Positions 26,031 to 35,655 are shown, counted from the stretch's first letter. The stretch is 64,000 nt of DNA from JAJDIA01 sp031555145 (GCA_031555145.1 JAVBUR010000043.1:43105-107104); one strand, 5' to 3'. The notes: generated by a model not told the origin, from the sequence alone. A program made the numbers and translations.

Positions 26031-26126
26031 CGCTATTAGTTAAACTTAATTGGTTAAACTTGACTTCAGTATGCCTGAAGTCGCATTATTTGTGTTCTTA
26101 TATGCGAATAGGGTTCTATCCTTTGT

Positions 26127-27905
26127 TTAAGGATTCTGTTCCAGCTTGATGGGGTATGCGTCGATTTCGCGTTGAGGCAAATAGAAGACGGCACAATTAT
26201 CCGTCACACGTATTTCCTGCACTACGACACTCTCAGCGCCACGGTCATGGCAACCGGGGTAATGACGATCTATCACCTTGTTGTTACGCAACAAATCAAA
26301 TTTACGCTGCGCTTCGGCATATAATTCCTTGCGACGTTCATCCAGAATGGCATCCAACAAATCGCCATCCTGTGCTTCCGAGTAAGCGGGAATCGTGGCG
26401 CGGGTACGGGTCACATTCATATCGCTTATCGCACCTGCGGTGTTACCCTGATAATACCTGGCTTCGGCACGATTCAGGTAGATTTCGGACAGACGGATCA
26501 TCATCGGTGACCAAAGCTGGGAGAATTGTTCCTGGTAAGAGCATTTGCCGATATAGTACCTGGGATAGTCGTTCCGTTTTTTCATTTTTTTCTGTACGCG
26601 AGCAGTATACTCACGCCATTCGGCCTTCCCTGTCGTACCGTCTTTCGCCCGGTAGATCTGGCGGGCTTTGATCTTCGTCGTTCCATCGGCCTCGGTCACC
26701 ATGGTTGATTCAGCCAGTTCGAACGGGTCACTTTTGGCGTCAACCTTTACCGCGTATTCATTTTCACCGGTCTTTGTCACGTTCTGGTAACGGAAATACG
26801 TACGGTGCAACGGATCGCTTGCCGGTTCTACCGCATTGGTATAGAAGAAGTTTTCGCTGATAAAGGCGACTTCATACAACTGGTTTCCGCTTTTATCCAC
26901 ATCCTCATATTGCGGCTGAATGAACGTGCGGCGAATATCTGAAGGATATTTCTCCAGCGTCCGGATAAGCGGCCAGGAAGCATAGATCTCTCCATACCCT
27001 TTTCCGACGATGATGGTATACTGTGAACCGATTACGCTATATTCACCCAATTTAGTCAAATCATCCTTGATCATACGGATCGCCCAAATAGCCTCCGGAT
27101 TGCTTTCCGGTACCAGCTCGTTCATGATCATATATTGGTTGGCCGAGAGCAATTCCTTACCCGAATGTTCAATGACATCAGTTGCATAAGCTTCCGCTTC
27201 CTTATATTGGTGCATATAAAGGTAAACACGGCTCAACAAGGCTTTGGCAGCCCATGTATTGGCAAAACAGGCTGACTTCTTTATACCTGATTTCCCCATT
27301 AATTCTTCTGCCTTTTTGAGGTCTTTCACTACTTGGGCATATACCTCTTTCACCGTAGCCCGAGGGGGAAAGTCATTACGGTCGGTCGACAATTTCAACG
27401 GGATGGCTTGGTCGGTGTCCGAAGCAATATGATACGCCTTCCCAAAAGTGATAACCAGCCAATGGTAAAGCATCCCACGGATGAAATAGTTTTCGCCAAT
27501 CAAATGATCCATCTCATTCGAAATGCCTTCGCCAGTAGAAGAGATGACATTGTTGCAGTTCACAATCATTTTGTAAGAGATGCCCCACAGGTCGGTCATA
27601 TAACTATTGGTGGTAATGCGCTGATAGTTATAGTTGAAGAACGTATGGCTGGTGGAGGCACCGCTCATGGAGATATTATCACTTCCGTACTCACCGATCT
27701 GATGGACGGTTTTATTAAACTTCAGGTCTTTGAGTTGTGAATAATTGCCCAATGTGACAGCCTCTACCGAACCCGGATTGGACCGGAGTTCTTCATCTGT
27801 CACCGACGTATAGGGGAGTTCGGATATATCACATCCCGTCAATGTCATCACCATGATGCAGTATATACCTGCCAGCAGTATGCTGTATATGTTACTTTGT
27901 TTCAT
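26127..27905 (-). CDS. SusD/RagB-family surface glycan- or nutrient-binding lipoprotein
   Basis: 592 residues. The signal ends in a lipobox (MTLTGCDISELP, Cys about 25), so it is a lipoprotein expected on the cell surface as a lid on its SusC partner. SusD hallmarks are TPR-like helices (MLYHWLVITFGKAYHI; NTWAAKALLSRVYLYMHQYKEAEAYA) and the C-terminal region LSEIYLNRAEARYYQGNTAG...ILDERRKEL. It starts 29 bases after the susC stop. The ligand is unknown, because no glycosidase, sulfatase or protease gene lies next to the pair. Confidence 0.96.
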   Translation of the reverse strand: MKQSNIYSILLAGIYCIMVMTLTGCDISELPYTSVTDEELRSNPGSVEAVTLGNYSQLKDLKFNKTVHQIGEYGSDNISMSGASTSHTFFNYNYQRITTNSYMTDLWGISYKMIVNCNNVISSTGEGISNEMDHLIGENYFIRGMLYHWLVITFGKAYHIASDTDQAIPLKLSTDRNDFPPRATVKEVYAQVVKDLKKAEELMGKSGIKKSACFANTWAAKALLSRVYLYMHQYKEAEAYATDVIEHSGKELLSANQYMIMNELVPESNPEAIWAIRMIKDDLTKLGEYSVIGSQYTIIVGKGYGEIYASWPLIRTLEKYPSDIRRTFIQPQYEDVDKSGNQLYEVAFISENFFYTNAVEPASDPLHRTYFRYQNVTKTGENEYAVKVDAKSDPFELAESTMVTEADGTTKIKARQIYRAKDGTTGKAEWREYTARVQKKMKKRNDYPRYYIGKCSYQEQFSQLWSPMMIRLSEIYLNRAEARYYQGNTAGAISDMNVTRTRATIPAYSEAQDGDLLDAILDERRKELYAEAQRKFDLLRNNKVIDRHYPGCHDRGAESVVVQEIRVTDNCAVFYLPQREIDAYPIKLEQNP

Positions 27906-27934
27906 ATCTTTATTATTTCTTATTATACAGTCAA

Positions 27935-30900
27935 CTAAAAATTGATTCCCAAACCAAATACATACTTACGGGTATTGGGATATACCGAAGTTCCGCCAAC
28001 GCCATCTTTAGAGTAGGAAGAGGTGGCAGGGTCTACCTGCGAATAGGGGGAGATCGTGAACAGATTATCCGCACTAAATGAGAGTGTAAGCCCCTTAATA
28101 CCTGTCGGAGCCAACCACCTGTCCGGGAAGTTGTAGGCCAGGGTCAGGTTCCTCATGGTCAGATAATCGGCATCTTCCAGATAGCGGCTGGAAGGCTTGT
28201 TGGAATTGGCATTCCCTCCGTTCACCGGTTTGGGATGGGTGGCAACGTCGCCCGGGTTTTCCCAGCGCGTCCATCCTTTTTTAAGAACCATTTGGTTATA
28301 GGTGTCATAAGCCCCGTCCGAGTCGAGTAGTTCGCGACCCGAAGCATACAGTTTTCCACCTACGCTGTAGACAAACGATGCCGACAATGTCAGACCTTTC
28401 CAGGAGGCGTTCGTATTAAATCCCCCTGTCAGTGTGGGAGCTGCCGAGCCTAAATAAACACGTGAATCGTTGCTGTTCGCTTCGTTGTAGGAGGAAGTCA
28501 GCACGCGCTGGCCATCCTTATCCGTTTTATACCATTGAGGCGAACCGGTTTCAGGGTCAACACCTGCCCACTCGGCCATCCAGAGGTCATCCATGTCACG
28601 TCCTTCTTCAAAACGGCGCTTTCCTGATATCTGAGGAAGTCCGCTATACAACTCTTCTATTTTATTCTTGTTATGTCCCAGATTAAAGCCCAAATTCCAG
28701 TTCCAGTCCTGGGTGTTTACCAGGGTGGCATCCACACTTACTTCCATCCCCCGGTTTCTGATGGCGCCGATATTCTGCCATTGGCCTCCATACCCTGTGA
28801 TGGTCGACAATGCGACATAATACAGGAGGTCGGAAGTATACTTATCATAATAATCCAACGAGAAGCGCACGCGGTTAAACAGGCTCAGGTCGAGTCCGAC
28901 ATTGGTCGACTTATTCTTTTCCCAGCTCAGGTCTTCGTTCCCTAACTGGTCGGGGAAGTTGGCAGGTTTTTCATAATACATACCCGCCGTATAGAGAGAC
29001 AAATGGTTATAGTTTCCTGACGGCACATTACCCACCACGCCCCAGCTGGCTCTCAGTTTCGCTTCGGTGACAATAGTAGCCAATGATTGGAAAAAGTGTT
29101 CTTTGCCAATGTTCCAACCTCCGGAAAATGTATAAAAGCTACCATACTGTTTGTTCTTACCGAATTTGGATGAACCGTCCAGACGATAAGAGGCCTGAAA
29201 CATGTATTTCCCGTCATATGAATAGTTGAGGTTGGACAATATGGACTGAATATTAAATGCCGATTTGGAACCCGACATAGAATCCATACCCGTTGTTCCG
29301 TCAATCACCTCTTTACCAGCCGTAACCCCCTTTGCCTTGGCCGAAGTTGCCTGGTAATAATATCTGGCATATTCATAAGCAACCAATGCCTGGACGTTGT
29401 GTTTATCGGCCAGTACAGTCTTATAACGCAACATCTGGTTGGTGAAATAGTTAGAAGTAATAGAATAGGTATTGCTGATCGTCCCTGATTTGGCAGCCCC
29501 GCCAATTGTATTCGGATCGACGTATGATTCGTCGCGGGCAATCTTATAGTTCGCGTTATTGTTCGACTCGAGCGTCAACCCTTTCATCAGCGTCCAGTTG
29601 AACCCGGCTGTGGCGGAGACATAGAAATTCTCATACGCGCTGAAGTTCTTCATCTGCGATTCCAGGTAGTTGGACTGATCGCGTCCGTACCAATCTGATT
29701 CCAGCCCGGTACGCACTGTTCCGTCTTCGTTATAGGGATAATCCCAGGGTAAATAGAGGTAAGAAGAATACAGGGAGGCCGTTTGGTCGTTCGTTTTCAC
29801 ATATTGTCCCTGTAGTTTGGTGAATGCCTTGAAGTTATTGGTGATCTTATAATCCACGTTGCTACGGATGGTATAACGGTTGTAATCCATTTCTTTGATC
29901 GCAGCTGTTTCCCGGTAATAGTCAAGCAATAAATAGGAGTCCAATCTTTCGTTACCACCCTGATAACTTAAATTCGCATTTGTATATAGTCCGGTACGGG
30001 TAGCCAGTCCCATCCAGTCAGTATCATGATCTAAGAGGGAAGGTTTGAACCAACTGGTGCTGTTGAACTTTGCTTCATAGTCGTACAGTTGTTGCGCATT
30101 CATCATTTTAAGATTTCCCCATGACAATTCAGAAATACCCTGCTGGATGTTTATCCTGAATTTCTGGCTGTCCTTTCCTCCTTTTTTCGTGGTGACTACA
30201 ATCACGCCGTTTGATGCCCGTGAACCATATAAGGCCGTTGAAGAAGCATCTTTCAATATCGAAATGTTTTCTATTTCGTTCGGAGAAAGACGAGGATCCG
30301 CATTAAAGATAACCCCATCCACGACCCATATCGGATTGAGGCTGGAATCCAAAGACCCTTTACCACGAATCTGTATCTTAGCTGTCTGCCCCGGCTTACC
30401 TGATTCAAGGCTGACATCCATCCCCGATACTTTACCATCGAGCATCGTCGATATATTGGCCACGGAAACATCCTTCAGTTTATTCTCACTCAGTGAAACG
30501 GCGGAACCTGTCAGGGTATTACGTGACTGAACCGTATAACCCATTACGACCACTTCATCGAGGGTTTTCGAATCTTCTTTCAGCAGAATCTGCAACTTGC
30601 TGCCCGACACACCTTTCACTTCTTGCGACACGTATCCGATATAGGATACCCTCAACAGTGCATTTGTCGCAGTTTGCAAGGTGAAATTTCCGTCCATATC
30701 AGTAATCGAGCCATTATTGGTCCCCAGCTCCATCACCGTTGCTCCAATCACAGGTTCTCCGTTTGTGTCTTTCACAATGCCTGTGACCTTTTGTTTCTTT
30801 GAATCGGTAGAGTTGGTAGGTGTAGACACTTTCTTTACAATGATGTTTTTCCCCTGAATCTCATAGGTGACATCCTGCCCTTTAAGTATCTGCTTGATCG

Positions 30901-31117
30901 CATCATCCAATTGGGAAGCATTGACCGATACATTTTTCCCGGTATCAATATCATCTGCCATGTAGACGAAAGAGTATCCGCTCTTTGTCTGTAGTTCCGT
31001 TATCGCTCTCTTAACTGATACATTGTTGACTTTCAGCGATATACTTTGTGAAAATATGCTTGCATTAATGCATAATAACACCCCGACCATCAAGATGGCC
31101 TTTTTCCTGTAATTCAT
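27935..31117 (-). CDS. SusC/RagA-family TonB-linked receptor with STN domain
   Basis: 1,060 residues: signal peptide (about 1-23), STN domain (about 25-98), carboxypeptidase-regulatory-like domain (about 112-190, starting KVTGIVKDTNGEPVIGATV), plug (about 200-315; LKDASSTALYGSRASNGVI) and a 22-strand barrel ending in Phe (FGLGINF). It imports ligand across the outer membrane with the SusD downstream and, through STN, signals to the FecR anti-sigma encoded upstream. The 240-base gap to fecR holds a plus-strand terminator and candidate antisense RNA. Substrate unknown. Confidence 0.97.
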   Translation of the reverse strand: MNYRKKAILMVGVLLCINASIFSQSISLKVNNVSVKRAITELQTKSGYSFVYMADDIDTGKNVSVNASQLDDAIKQILKGQDVTYEIQGKNIIVKKVSTPTNSTDSKKQKVTGIVKDTNGEPVIGATVMELGTNNGSITDMDGNFTLQTATNALLRVSYIGYVSQEVKGVSGSKLQILLKEDSKTLDEVVVMGYTVQSRNTLTGSAVSLSENKLKDVSVANISTMLDGKVSGMDVSLESGKPGQTAKIQIRGKGSLDSSLNPIWVVDGVIFNADPRLSPNEIENISILKDASSTALYGSRASNGVIVVTTKKGGKDSQKFRINIQQGISELSWGNLKMMNAQQLYDYEAKFNSTSWFKPSLLDHDTDWMGLATRTGLYTNANLSYQGGNERLDSYLLLDYYRETAAIKEMDYNRYTIRSNVDYKITNNFKAFTKLQGQYVKTNDQTASLYSSYLYLPWDYPYNEDGTVRTGLESDWYGRDQSNYLESQMKNFSAYENFYVSATAGFNWTLMKGLTLESNNNANYKIARDESYVDPNTIGGAAKSGTISNTYSITSNYFTNQMLRYKTVLADKHNVQALVAYEYARYYYQATSAKAKGVTAGKEVIDGTTGMDSMSGSKSAFNIQSILSNLNYSYDGKYMFQASYRLDGSSKFGKNKQYGSFYTFSGGWNIGKEHFFQSLATIVTEAKLRASWGVVGNVPSGNYNHLSLYTAGMYYEKPANFPDQLGNEDLSWEKNKSTNVGLDLSLFNRVRFSLDYYDKYTSDLLYYVALSTITGYGGQWQNIGAIRNRGMEVSVDATLVNTQDWNWNLGFNLGHNKNKIEELYSGLPQISGKRRFEEGRDMDDLWMAEWAGVDPETGSPQWYKTDKDGQRVLTSSYNEANSNDSRVYLGSAAPTLTGGFNTNASWKGLTLSASFVYSVGGKLYASGRELLDSDGAYDTYNQMVLKKGWTRWENPGDVATHPKPVNGGNANSNKPSSRYLEDADYLTMRNLTLAYNFPDRWLAPTGIKGLTLSFSADNLFTISPYSQVDPATSSYSKDGVGGTSVYPNTRKYVFGLGINF

Positions 31118-31159
31118 AAAGTGTGAATTTGAAGATTAAATAATCTGATAAAAAGGTGC

Positions 31160-31186
31160 TTTCGAAGAAATTTGTTATTATTTTTG
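31160..31186 (+). promoter_or_regulatory. Candidate plus-strand promoter antisense to the second susC leader
   Basis: TATTTTTG at 31179-31186 matches TAnnTTTG. Upstream TTTC at 31160-31163 is a poor and close -33 element. The orientation is opposite to susC and towards the terminator at 31245-31279. Confidence 0.35.
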
Positions 31187-31192
31187 TTCCAT

Positions 31193-31279
31193 TCCTTGAA
31201 AACAGCCTATACAATCGCGTGTTTTCCAAGAGGTAAGAATAGAGGTCGGAGGGTCTAGTACACCTTCCGGCTTTCTTTT
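31193..31279 (+). ncRNA. Candidate cis-antisense small RNA in the fecR-susC gap
   Basis: About 87 nt, predicted from the TATTTTTG element at 31179-31186 and an intrinsic terminator at 31245-31279; no ORF lies between. It is complementary to the presumed susC leader. The position and orientation match the candidate at 2068-2181, although the two sequences are not obviously related, and also match the known DonS arrangement. Ends are approximate. Confidence 0.42.
31245..31279 (+). terminator. Intrinsic terminator, plus-strand orientation
   Basis: A 10-bp stem (31245-31254 with 31262-31271, two wobbles) with a 7-base loop is followed by the T-rich stretch TTTCTTTTATTTC. The neighbouring genes are both on the minus strand, so it ends no annotated gene. 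Confidence 0.7.
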
Positions 31280-31357
31280 ATTTCTTACGTCTTTCTTTGT
31301 TACTTCTGTTTACGTGTTTCTATTCATGGATTTCTGTTTTTTAAGGTTGCACAAATA

Positions 31358-32371
31358 TTAGTAGAGTACTATATCCTTATTTTCTACTTTGTATTTTATC
31401 TTTCCGGTAGCCGAGATGGCATCCAACACAACCCGGATATTCTGCTCTGAGCTATTAAAACTTCCATAGAAACGATATCCCTTCAGCCCTTCATTGGAGA
31501 ATATGATTCGCACCCGGTAGCAACGCTCCAGGGTCTTGACCACTTCAGACAAGGGCGTTTCATCAAAAATCAATATGCCATCCATCCATTGTATGTCCGG
31601 TTTGGTCTTAATCGATTTTTTTATCATCACGCCGGCTTGCTTATCCAATGTTACCCGCTCGTTGGGGTATACGATCAATTCGGCTTCCTGCCTGATCTGA
31701 TTTTTCAGTGCTATTTTACCTTCTAACAAAGAGACGACTGCTTCTCCATCTTCCAGATAATCACGGAAGTTAAATTTGGTGCCGAGTACTCTCACTTGCA
31801 AGTGAACTGTTTTCACATGAAAGGGCTGCTTTTCGTTGTGAGTCACTTCAAAGTAGCCTTCGCCTTGCAGTTTTACCACGCGACTGTCAACTCCAAAATC
31901 CTGCGGATAGGTAATATACGAACCGGCATTCAGTACCACTGACGTTCCATCGGGCAAATGAAGGCGCGTTTGTGAACCTAAGGGCGCTTCTACCCGTACT
32001 TCTTCTGCCAAGGCGTTCTTTACATGGCTTTCTCCTCCCCAATAAGAGAAATAAGAAACCACCCCCAATACCAGTATGGCGGCAGCGTATTTATAATAGC
32101 GCTTCCAGAACGTTTTCTTTGAAAAATGTTTTTCTGTCTGCTGCCTGTTAATCCGCTTCCTGAACACATCGAATGCCTTTGCTTCATTATATCTTTCAGA
32201 TACATTTTCCTGGAGAGCCGAAAACCAGATTTCCTGATGTTTCATGAAGTATGCTTGATTTTCTTCGGATTCGGCCATCCATGCCTGCAGCATGTCCTGT
32301 TCTTCCCTGTTCAGCCCTTCTGACAGGAAAACGGAAATCAACTCATCAATATGCTCTTGTCTTTTGTCCAT
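31358..32371 (-). CDS. FecR-family anti-sigma factor
   Basis: 337 residues: N-terminal cytoplasmic helices (about 1-85), one membrane span near 92-110 (YYKYAAAILVLGVVSYFSYW), FecR domain (about 120-225; APLGSQTRLHLPDGTSVVLN) and DUF4974 (about 262-337). It is expected to hold the ECF sigma encoded 71 bases upstream until the STN domain of the downstream SusC signals that ligand is bound. The sequence is only distantly similar to the FecR at 2226-3197, so the two loci are likely to be insulated from each other. Confidence 0.96.
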   Translation of the reverse strand: MDKRQEHIDELISVFLSEGLNREEQDMLQAWMAESEENQAYFMKHQEIWFSALQENVSERYNEAKAFDVFRKRINRQQTEKHFSKKTFWKRYYKYAAAILVLGVVSYFSYWGGESHVKNALAEEVRVEAPLGSQTRLHLPDGTSVVLNAGSYITYPQDFGVDSRVVKLQGEGYFEVTHNEKQPFHVKTVHLQVRVLGTKFNFRDYLEDGEAVVSLLEGKIALKNQIRQEAELIVYPNERVTLDKQAGVMIKKSIKTKPDIQWMDGILIFDETPLSEVVKTLERCYRVRIIFSNEGLKGYRFYGSFNSSEQNIRVVLDAISATGKIKYKVENKDIVLY

Positions 32372-32442
32372 TTTTGACGATCTCTATAAGGTAGACGATA
32401 ATTTTAGGAGGAAGGGTAGTCTATAGGAAGCCTATTTTTAGT

Positions 32443-33033
32443 TTATGCACAAAAAAATAGCACCAGATAAAGGATATAATCCCCCAATTTGGCATAGAGG
32501 AAGGATAATGCATTCTTTATATGATACTTAACGGTGTTGACGGAAATGCCCAGTTCCTGCGCGATTTCTTCATATCTCTTTTCTTCGAACCGGCTTTTCT
32601 GAAAAACCCGACGGCATTCTTCCGGTAACTGCTGGATCGCATGCAGGATTTCGTTCTCTAATTCACGTTCCAATAAACACCCCAATGGGTAACTGTCCGA
32701 CAATAGATAGTGCTGGCTTATCTCCTCATTTTCTCCCAGGGCGGAAAAAGCGATCTCGGTCTTTTCGCGTTTGGAAGACAAATGATCAAGGCAACGGTTA
32801 CGGACGGCTTTTATCAGATAACTGCGGAGGGAGGTATGGATATTTAACGATTCATGCACTTCCCACAGGTGATAAATGACATCACCAACCAGCGTCTCGG
32901 CAAGGAAGTCGTCATGCACGCATCCATGAGCTACATGACAAAGCAAGGCATAATGGTGCTTATAAAGGTACTTATATGCCTCTTCATCGCCTTTTTTCAA
33001 TAGCTCTTTTATTCGTCGTTCTGCGTCTTCCAT
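32443..33033 (-). CDS. RNA polymerase ECF sigma-70 factor
   Basis: 196 residues from the ATG at 33033 (an in-frame start at 33042 adds three residues). Sigma region 2 lies at about 15-85 and region 4 at about 125-180 (ERELENEILHAIQQLPEECR, then YEEIAQELGISVNTVKYHIK). The last 14 residues are strongly hydrophobic (YILYLVLFFCA), which is unusual for a soluble sigma factor and might help contact the membrane-bound FecR. A consensus promoter lies upstream at 33090-33120, so this locus is expressed at a basal level by the main sigma factor. Confidence 0.94.
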   Translation of the reverse strand: MEDAERRIKELLKKGDEEAYKYLYKHHYALLCHVAHGCVHDDFLAETLVGDVIYHLWEVHESLNIHTSLRSYLIKAVRNRCLDHLSSKREKTEIAFSALGENEEISQHYLLSDSYPLGCLLERELENEILHAIQQLPEECRRVFQKSRFEEKRYEEIAQELGISVNTVKYHIKNALSFLYAKLGDYILYLVLFFCA

Positions 33034-33089
33034 AAGTATCAACCAGTATATACATATCCCTGTATCCTCTTCGGGAATAATGTCGGAAA

Positions 33090-33120
33090 CAAAAATAGAA
33101 GTCTTATTTGGAATATCAAA
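33090..33120 (-). promoter_or_regulatory. Promoter of the ECF sigma gene
   Basis: On the minus strand, TTTG (33120-33117) and TATTTTTG (33097-33090) are separated by 19 bases, a full match to the Bacteroidetes -33/-7 consensus. The start of transcription should be about 50 bases before the ATG. Confidence 0.72.
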
Positions 33121-33202
33121 ACAACAACAAAAGTATTATGACTCGTTTTCGCTATCAACAGCGAAGAATGGAATGGTTTCGACGAATATTTTTTGGCAGA
33201 TC

Positions 33203-33232
33203 GCCTGCCGGTCGCTTATTGGACCGGCAGGC
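33203..33232 (-). repeat. Perfect 11-bp palindrome spanning the phoR-like stop codon
   Basis: GCCTGCCGGTC (33203-33213) pairs with GACCGGCAGGC (33222-33232); the stop codon (33216-33218) is in the loop. On the minus strand it is not followed by a T tract but by an A run, so it is not a standard intrinsic terminator. It may stabilise the 3' end of the phosphate operon mRNA. Confidence 0.5.
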
Positions 33233-34937
33233 TGAAGAGGAATTCCAGGCCACCTTCGGCACGGTTCTTCACCGTGATTGTGCCGCCATGGAAGGTGATG
33301 ACATTCTTGACAATGGAGAGACCGAGGCCGGTACCGCCTGTTTCGCGCGAACGCCCTTCGCTGATACGGTAGAAACGTTCGAAGAGGCGGCGGAGGTGTT
33401 TTTCTTCTTTGATGCCCCCCCCATTATCGGCAAAAGAGAAGTAGGCAAAACGACCTTCACGGTTATACTGCCGGATGGTGATCTGCACGTTCTCGCCGGC
33501 ATGGCGGACAACATTCTCCGTCAGGTTGCGGAACACGGCATAGAGCAGATTCTCATTCCCCTGGATAGCCGTTTCAGCGGGAACGTCGTTCTGGATGGTG
33601 ATGCCCTTCGCCTTCATAGCCGATCCCATATTGGTGTGTATTTTATGCAGGATCGAGTCGATAGAAACGGATTCCGAGAGGAAGGCTTCCGGCGTTTCGT
33701 CTATCTTCGTGAGCAGGCTCATATCCTGTATCAGCTCCGAGAGGGTGATCACCTGGTTGTAGGCTTTGTTGAGGAAATGCTTTTCTTTTTCGGCATCCAT
33801 CGGCTTGTCGAGGATGGTTTCGAGGTAACCGCGGATACTGGCCACCGGCGTACGCAACTCGTGGGCGATATTGCCGGTCATCTCCTGTTTCAGTTGGCGG
33901 TTCTTTTCCTGCTTCGTCTGATCGTTGAGGATCACTTCGAAACTCTTGTCGTCGAAGCGGTTCACCCGCACGGCAAAGTGCTTGCCCTGACGGTGGAGCA
34001 TGGTTTCGAAATACGACTGTTTTCCCTTTTCATCGAGAAAACGATGGATATCCTTGAATAAATCGTCGGTTAACAATACAGCCGGTTCAACGGTGACCTG
34101 ATCGACCAGCACGTTAAGGAACTGGATAAACAGCCCGTTGTAGTAGGCCACTTTCCGTTCGGCGGTGAAGAAGCAGATTCCTTCCGATGAACTATGCACA
34201 TGTTGGAGCAACTTCTCCCGTTCGAGGGCAATCTTGTCTTTGCTTTCACGCAACTGCTCGTAATCGCGGACGATATTCGCCCCTATCTCGCCCAGTTCAT
34301 CATTGGGGAAAAAGAGGGGTGAAAGGTTGGCCTGATCGTTACCGGCTGCGACCGAGAAGTCGCGCAACTGGCGGATCGACTTACCGAAACGTCCGGCGAC
34401 GAGGTTGATCACGAGCAATACGATCACAAACATCAACAGGATGTAGTACAGGAAGGCATTGTCGGGTTTTAGGAAATCGCGCACCTGGATATCATACGGT
34501 AATGCCACGCGGATATAGGTATTTCCCGATTGCTTGGCATAATAGAGGTATTCGAGGTTATTGGAGGCCGATACGCGAATATCGGACCCATGCCCGGATT
34601 CGGCCGCCGCCTGGATCTCCGGACGGGCGGCATGGTTCTGCAATGAATGGGCATCATCAATCACATTGTCGTACATGACATTCCCCCGGTCATCCACCCA
34701 GGTGAGACGGATATGGTTTGGCAATACCGTCATCAAGGCATCAAACAAGATAGGCTCTTCGGTCTGGTTCCGGATGTATTCAATAGCGATATCGGCATAG
34801 GCATCAAGCTTTTCTTCCAGCGCTTGGGTCTTGTAACGGCGTTCACGCGACTGTTCAAGGACAATAATCCCTGCGGTGAAAAGGGCAAAAAGGAGACAAA
34901 AATACAATGTCAGCCTTTGGCGGTAACTTATCTTCAT
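33216..34937 (-). CDS. PhoR-like sensor histidine kinase
   Basis: 573 residues from the ATG at 34937 (MKISYRQRLTLYF), which leaves 37 bases after phoU; the longer frame to 35006 would overlap phoU. Layout: span 1 (about 9-27), periplasmic sensor (about 30-160), span 2 (about 162-182), a HAMP-like linker and PAS-like domain (about 245-345), HisKA with His359 (NIAHELRTPVASIRGY) and a HATPase (DNGGGIKEE; RFYRISEGRSRETGGTGLGLSI). Its place at the end of the pst operon points to a phosphate-responsive kinase. No response regulator gene adjoins it, so the PhoB-like partner must be elsewhere. Confidence 0.9.
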   Translation of the reverse strand: MKISYRQRLTLYFCLLFALFTAGIIVLEQSRERRYKTQALEEKLDAYADIAIEYIRNQTEEPILFDALMTVLPNHIRLTWVDDRGNVMYDNVIDDAHSLQNHAARPEIQAAAESGHGSDIRVSASNNLEYLYYAKQSGNTYIRVALPYDIQVRDFLKPDNAFLYYILLMFVIVLLVINLVAGRFGKSIRQLRDFSVAAGNDQANLSPLFFPNDELGEIGANIVRDYEQLRESKDKIALEREKLLQHVHSSSEGICFFTAERKVAYYNGLFIQFLNVLVDQVTVEPAVLLTDDLFKDIHRFLDEKGKQSYFETMLHRQGKHFAVRVNRFDDKSFEVILNDQTKQEKNRQLKQEMTGNIAHELRTPVASIRGYLETILDKPMDAEKEKHFLNKAYNQVITLSELIQDMSLLTKIDETPEAFLSESVSIDSILHKIHTNMGSAMKAKGITIQNDVPAETAIQGNENLLYAVFRNLTENVVRHAGENVQITIRQYNREGRFAYFSFADNGGGIKEEKHLRRLFERFYRISEGRSRETGGTGLGLSIVKNVITFHGGTITVKNRAEGGLEFLFSLPVQ

Positions 34938-34974
34938 ATAGACTGTTTTTTCTTTATCAGTGAATATTCCCGAA

Positions 34975-35655
34975 TCAATTGTCGATAGCCTTGTCGTTCT
35001 CCGCATGCTTCAGTACCTTGGCGTCAATGTAGAAGACGATCTCTTCGACAATGTTGCTGCAATGGTCACCCACCCGTTCGATCTTGCGGATCAAGAGCAT
35101 GGTTTTCAGTCCTGCTTCGATCAACGCCGGATTCGACTGGAGATAGGAAGCCAACACATGGACGGCATTGTGGTAGAGCGTGTCTACCTCATCATCCTTG
35201 CTCAGTATCTTGCCGGCAAGTTTTGTGTTTTCGGCTTCCAAGGCCACATAGCTGTCGCTCAGCATGGAGATCACGCTGTCGAACATCTGCTCCAGTTGCA
35301 GGTCCTCGCGTAGTTTTTCGGTAAGCAGTACCGAGTTGTCTTCGATTACCTGCCGGGAAATGCTTTCGGCAAAGTCGCCAATGCGTTCCAGCGTCGCGGC
35401 TATTTTAAGGACCGACAGTACCAAACGCAGGTCGACTGCCACCGGACTGTACAAAGCTATATAATTCTCGCAATCACTGTCTATTTTTAGTTCAAAAGTA
35501 TCCACCCGTTTTTCACGGCTCACTACTTCACGCGCCAATTCGGGGTCGTTGTTCAGGAATGCCTGCTTCGCCTTTTCGAGTTGCGACAGCACCAGTTTCC
35601 ACATCTGGCTCACCTCTTCCCGAAGGAGTACCAGTTCTCGTTCCGTGTGTTTCAT
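34975..35655 (-). CDS. phoU: Phosphate transport system regulator PhoU
   Basis: 226 residues with the two three-helix PhoU repeats, each bearing the metal-binding-type pattern: ERIGDFAESI in the first half and ERVGDHCSNIVEEIVF in the second. PhoU links the Pst transporter to the PhoR kinase and restrains signalling when phosphate is plentiful. It lies between pstB (26 bases) and the kinase gene (37 bases), consistent with this role. Confidence 0.96.
   Translation of the reverse strand: MKHTERELVLLREEVSQMWKLVLSQLEKAKQAFLNNDPELAREVVSREKRVDTFELKIDSDCENYIALYSPVAVDLRLVLSVLKIAATLERIGDFAESISRQVIEDNSVLLTEKLREDLQLEQMFDSVISMLSDSYVALEAENTKLAGKILSKDDEVDTLYHNAVHVLASYLQSNPALIEAGLKTMLLIRKIERVGDHCSNIVEEIVFYIDAKVLKHAENDKAIDN

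Noticed and set aside
34938..35006. N-terminal extension of the PhoR-like kinase
   Set aside because: The extra 23 residues overlap the phoU stop and carry no conserved feature; the ATG at 34937 is followed directly by a membrane span.
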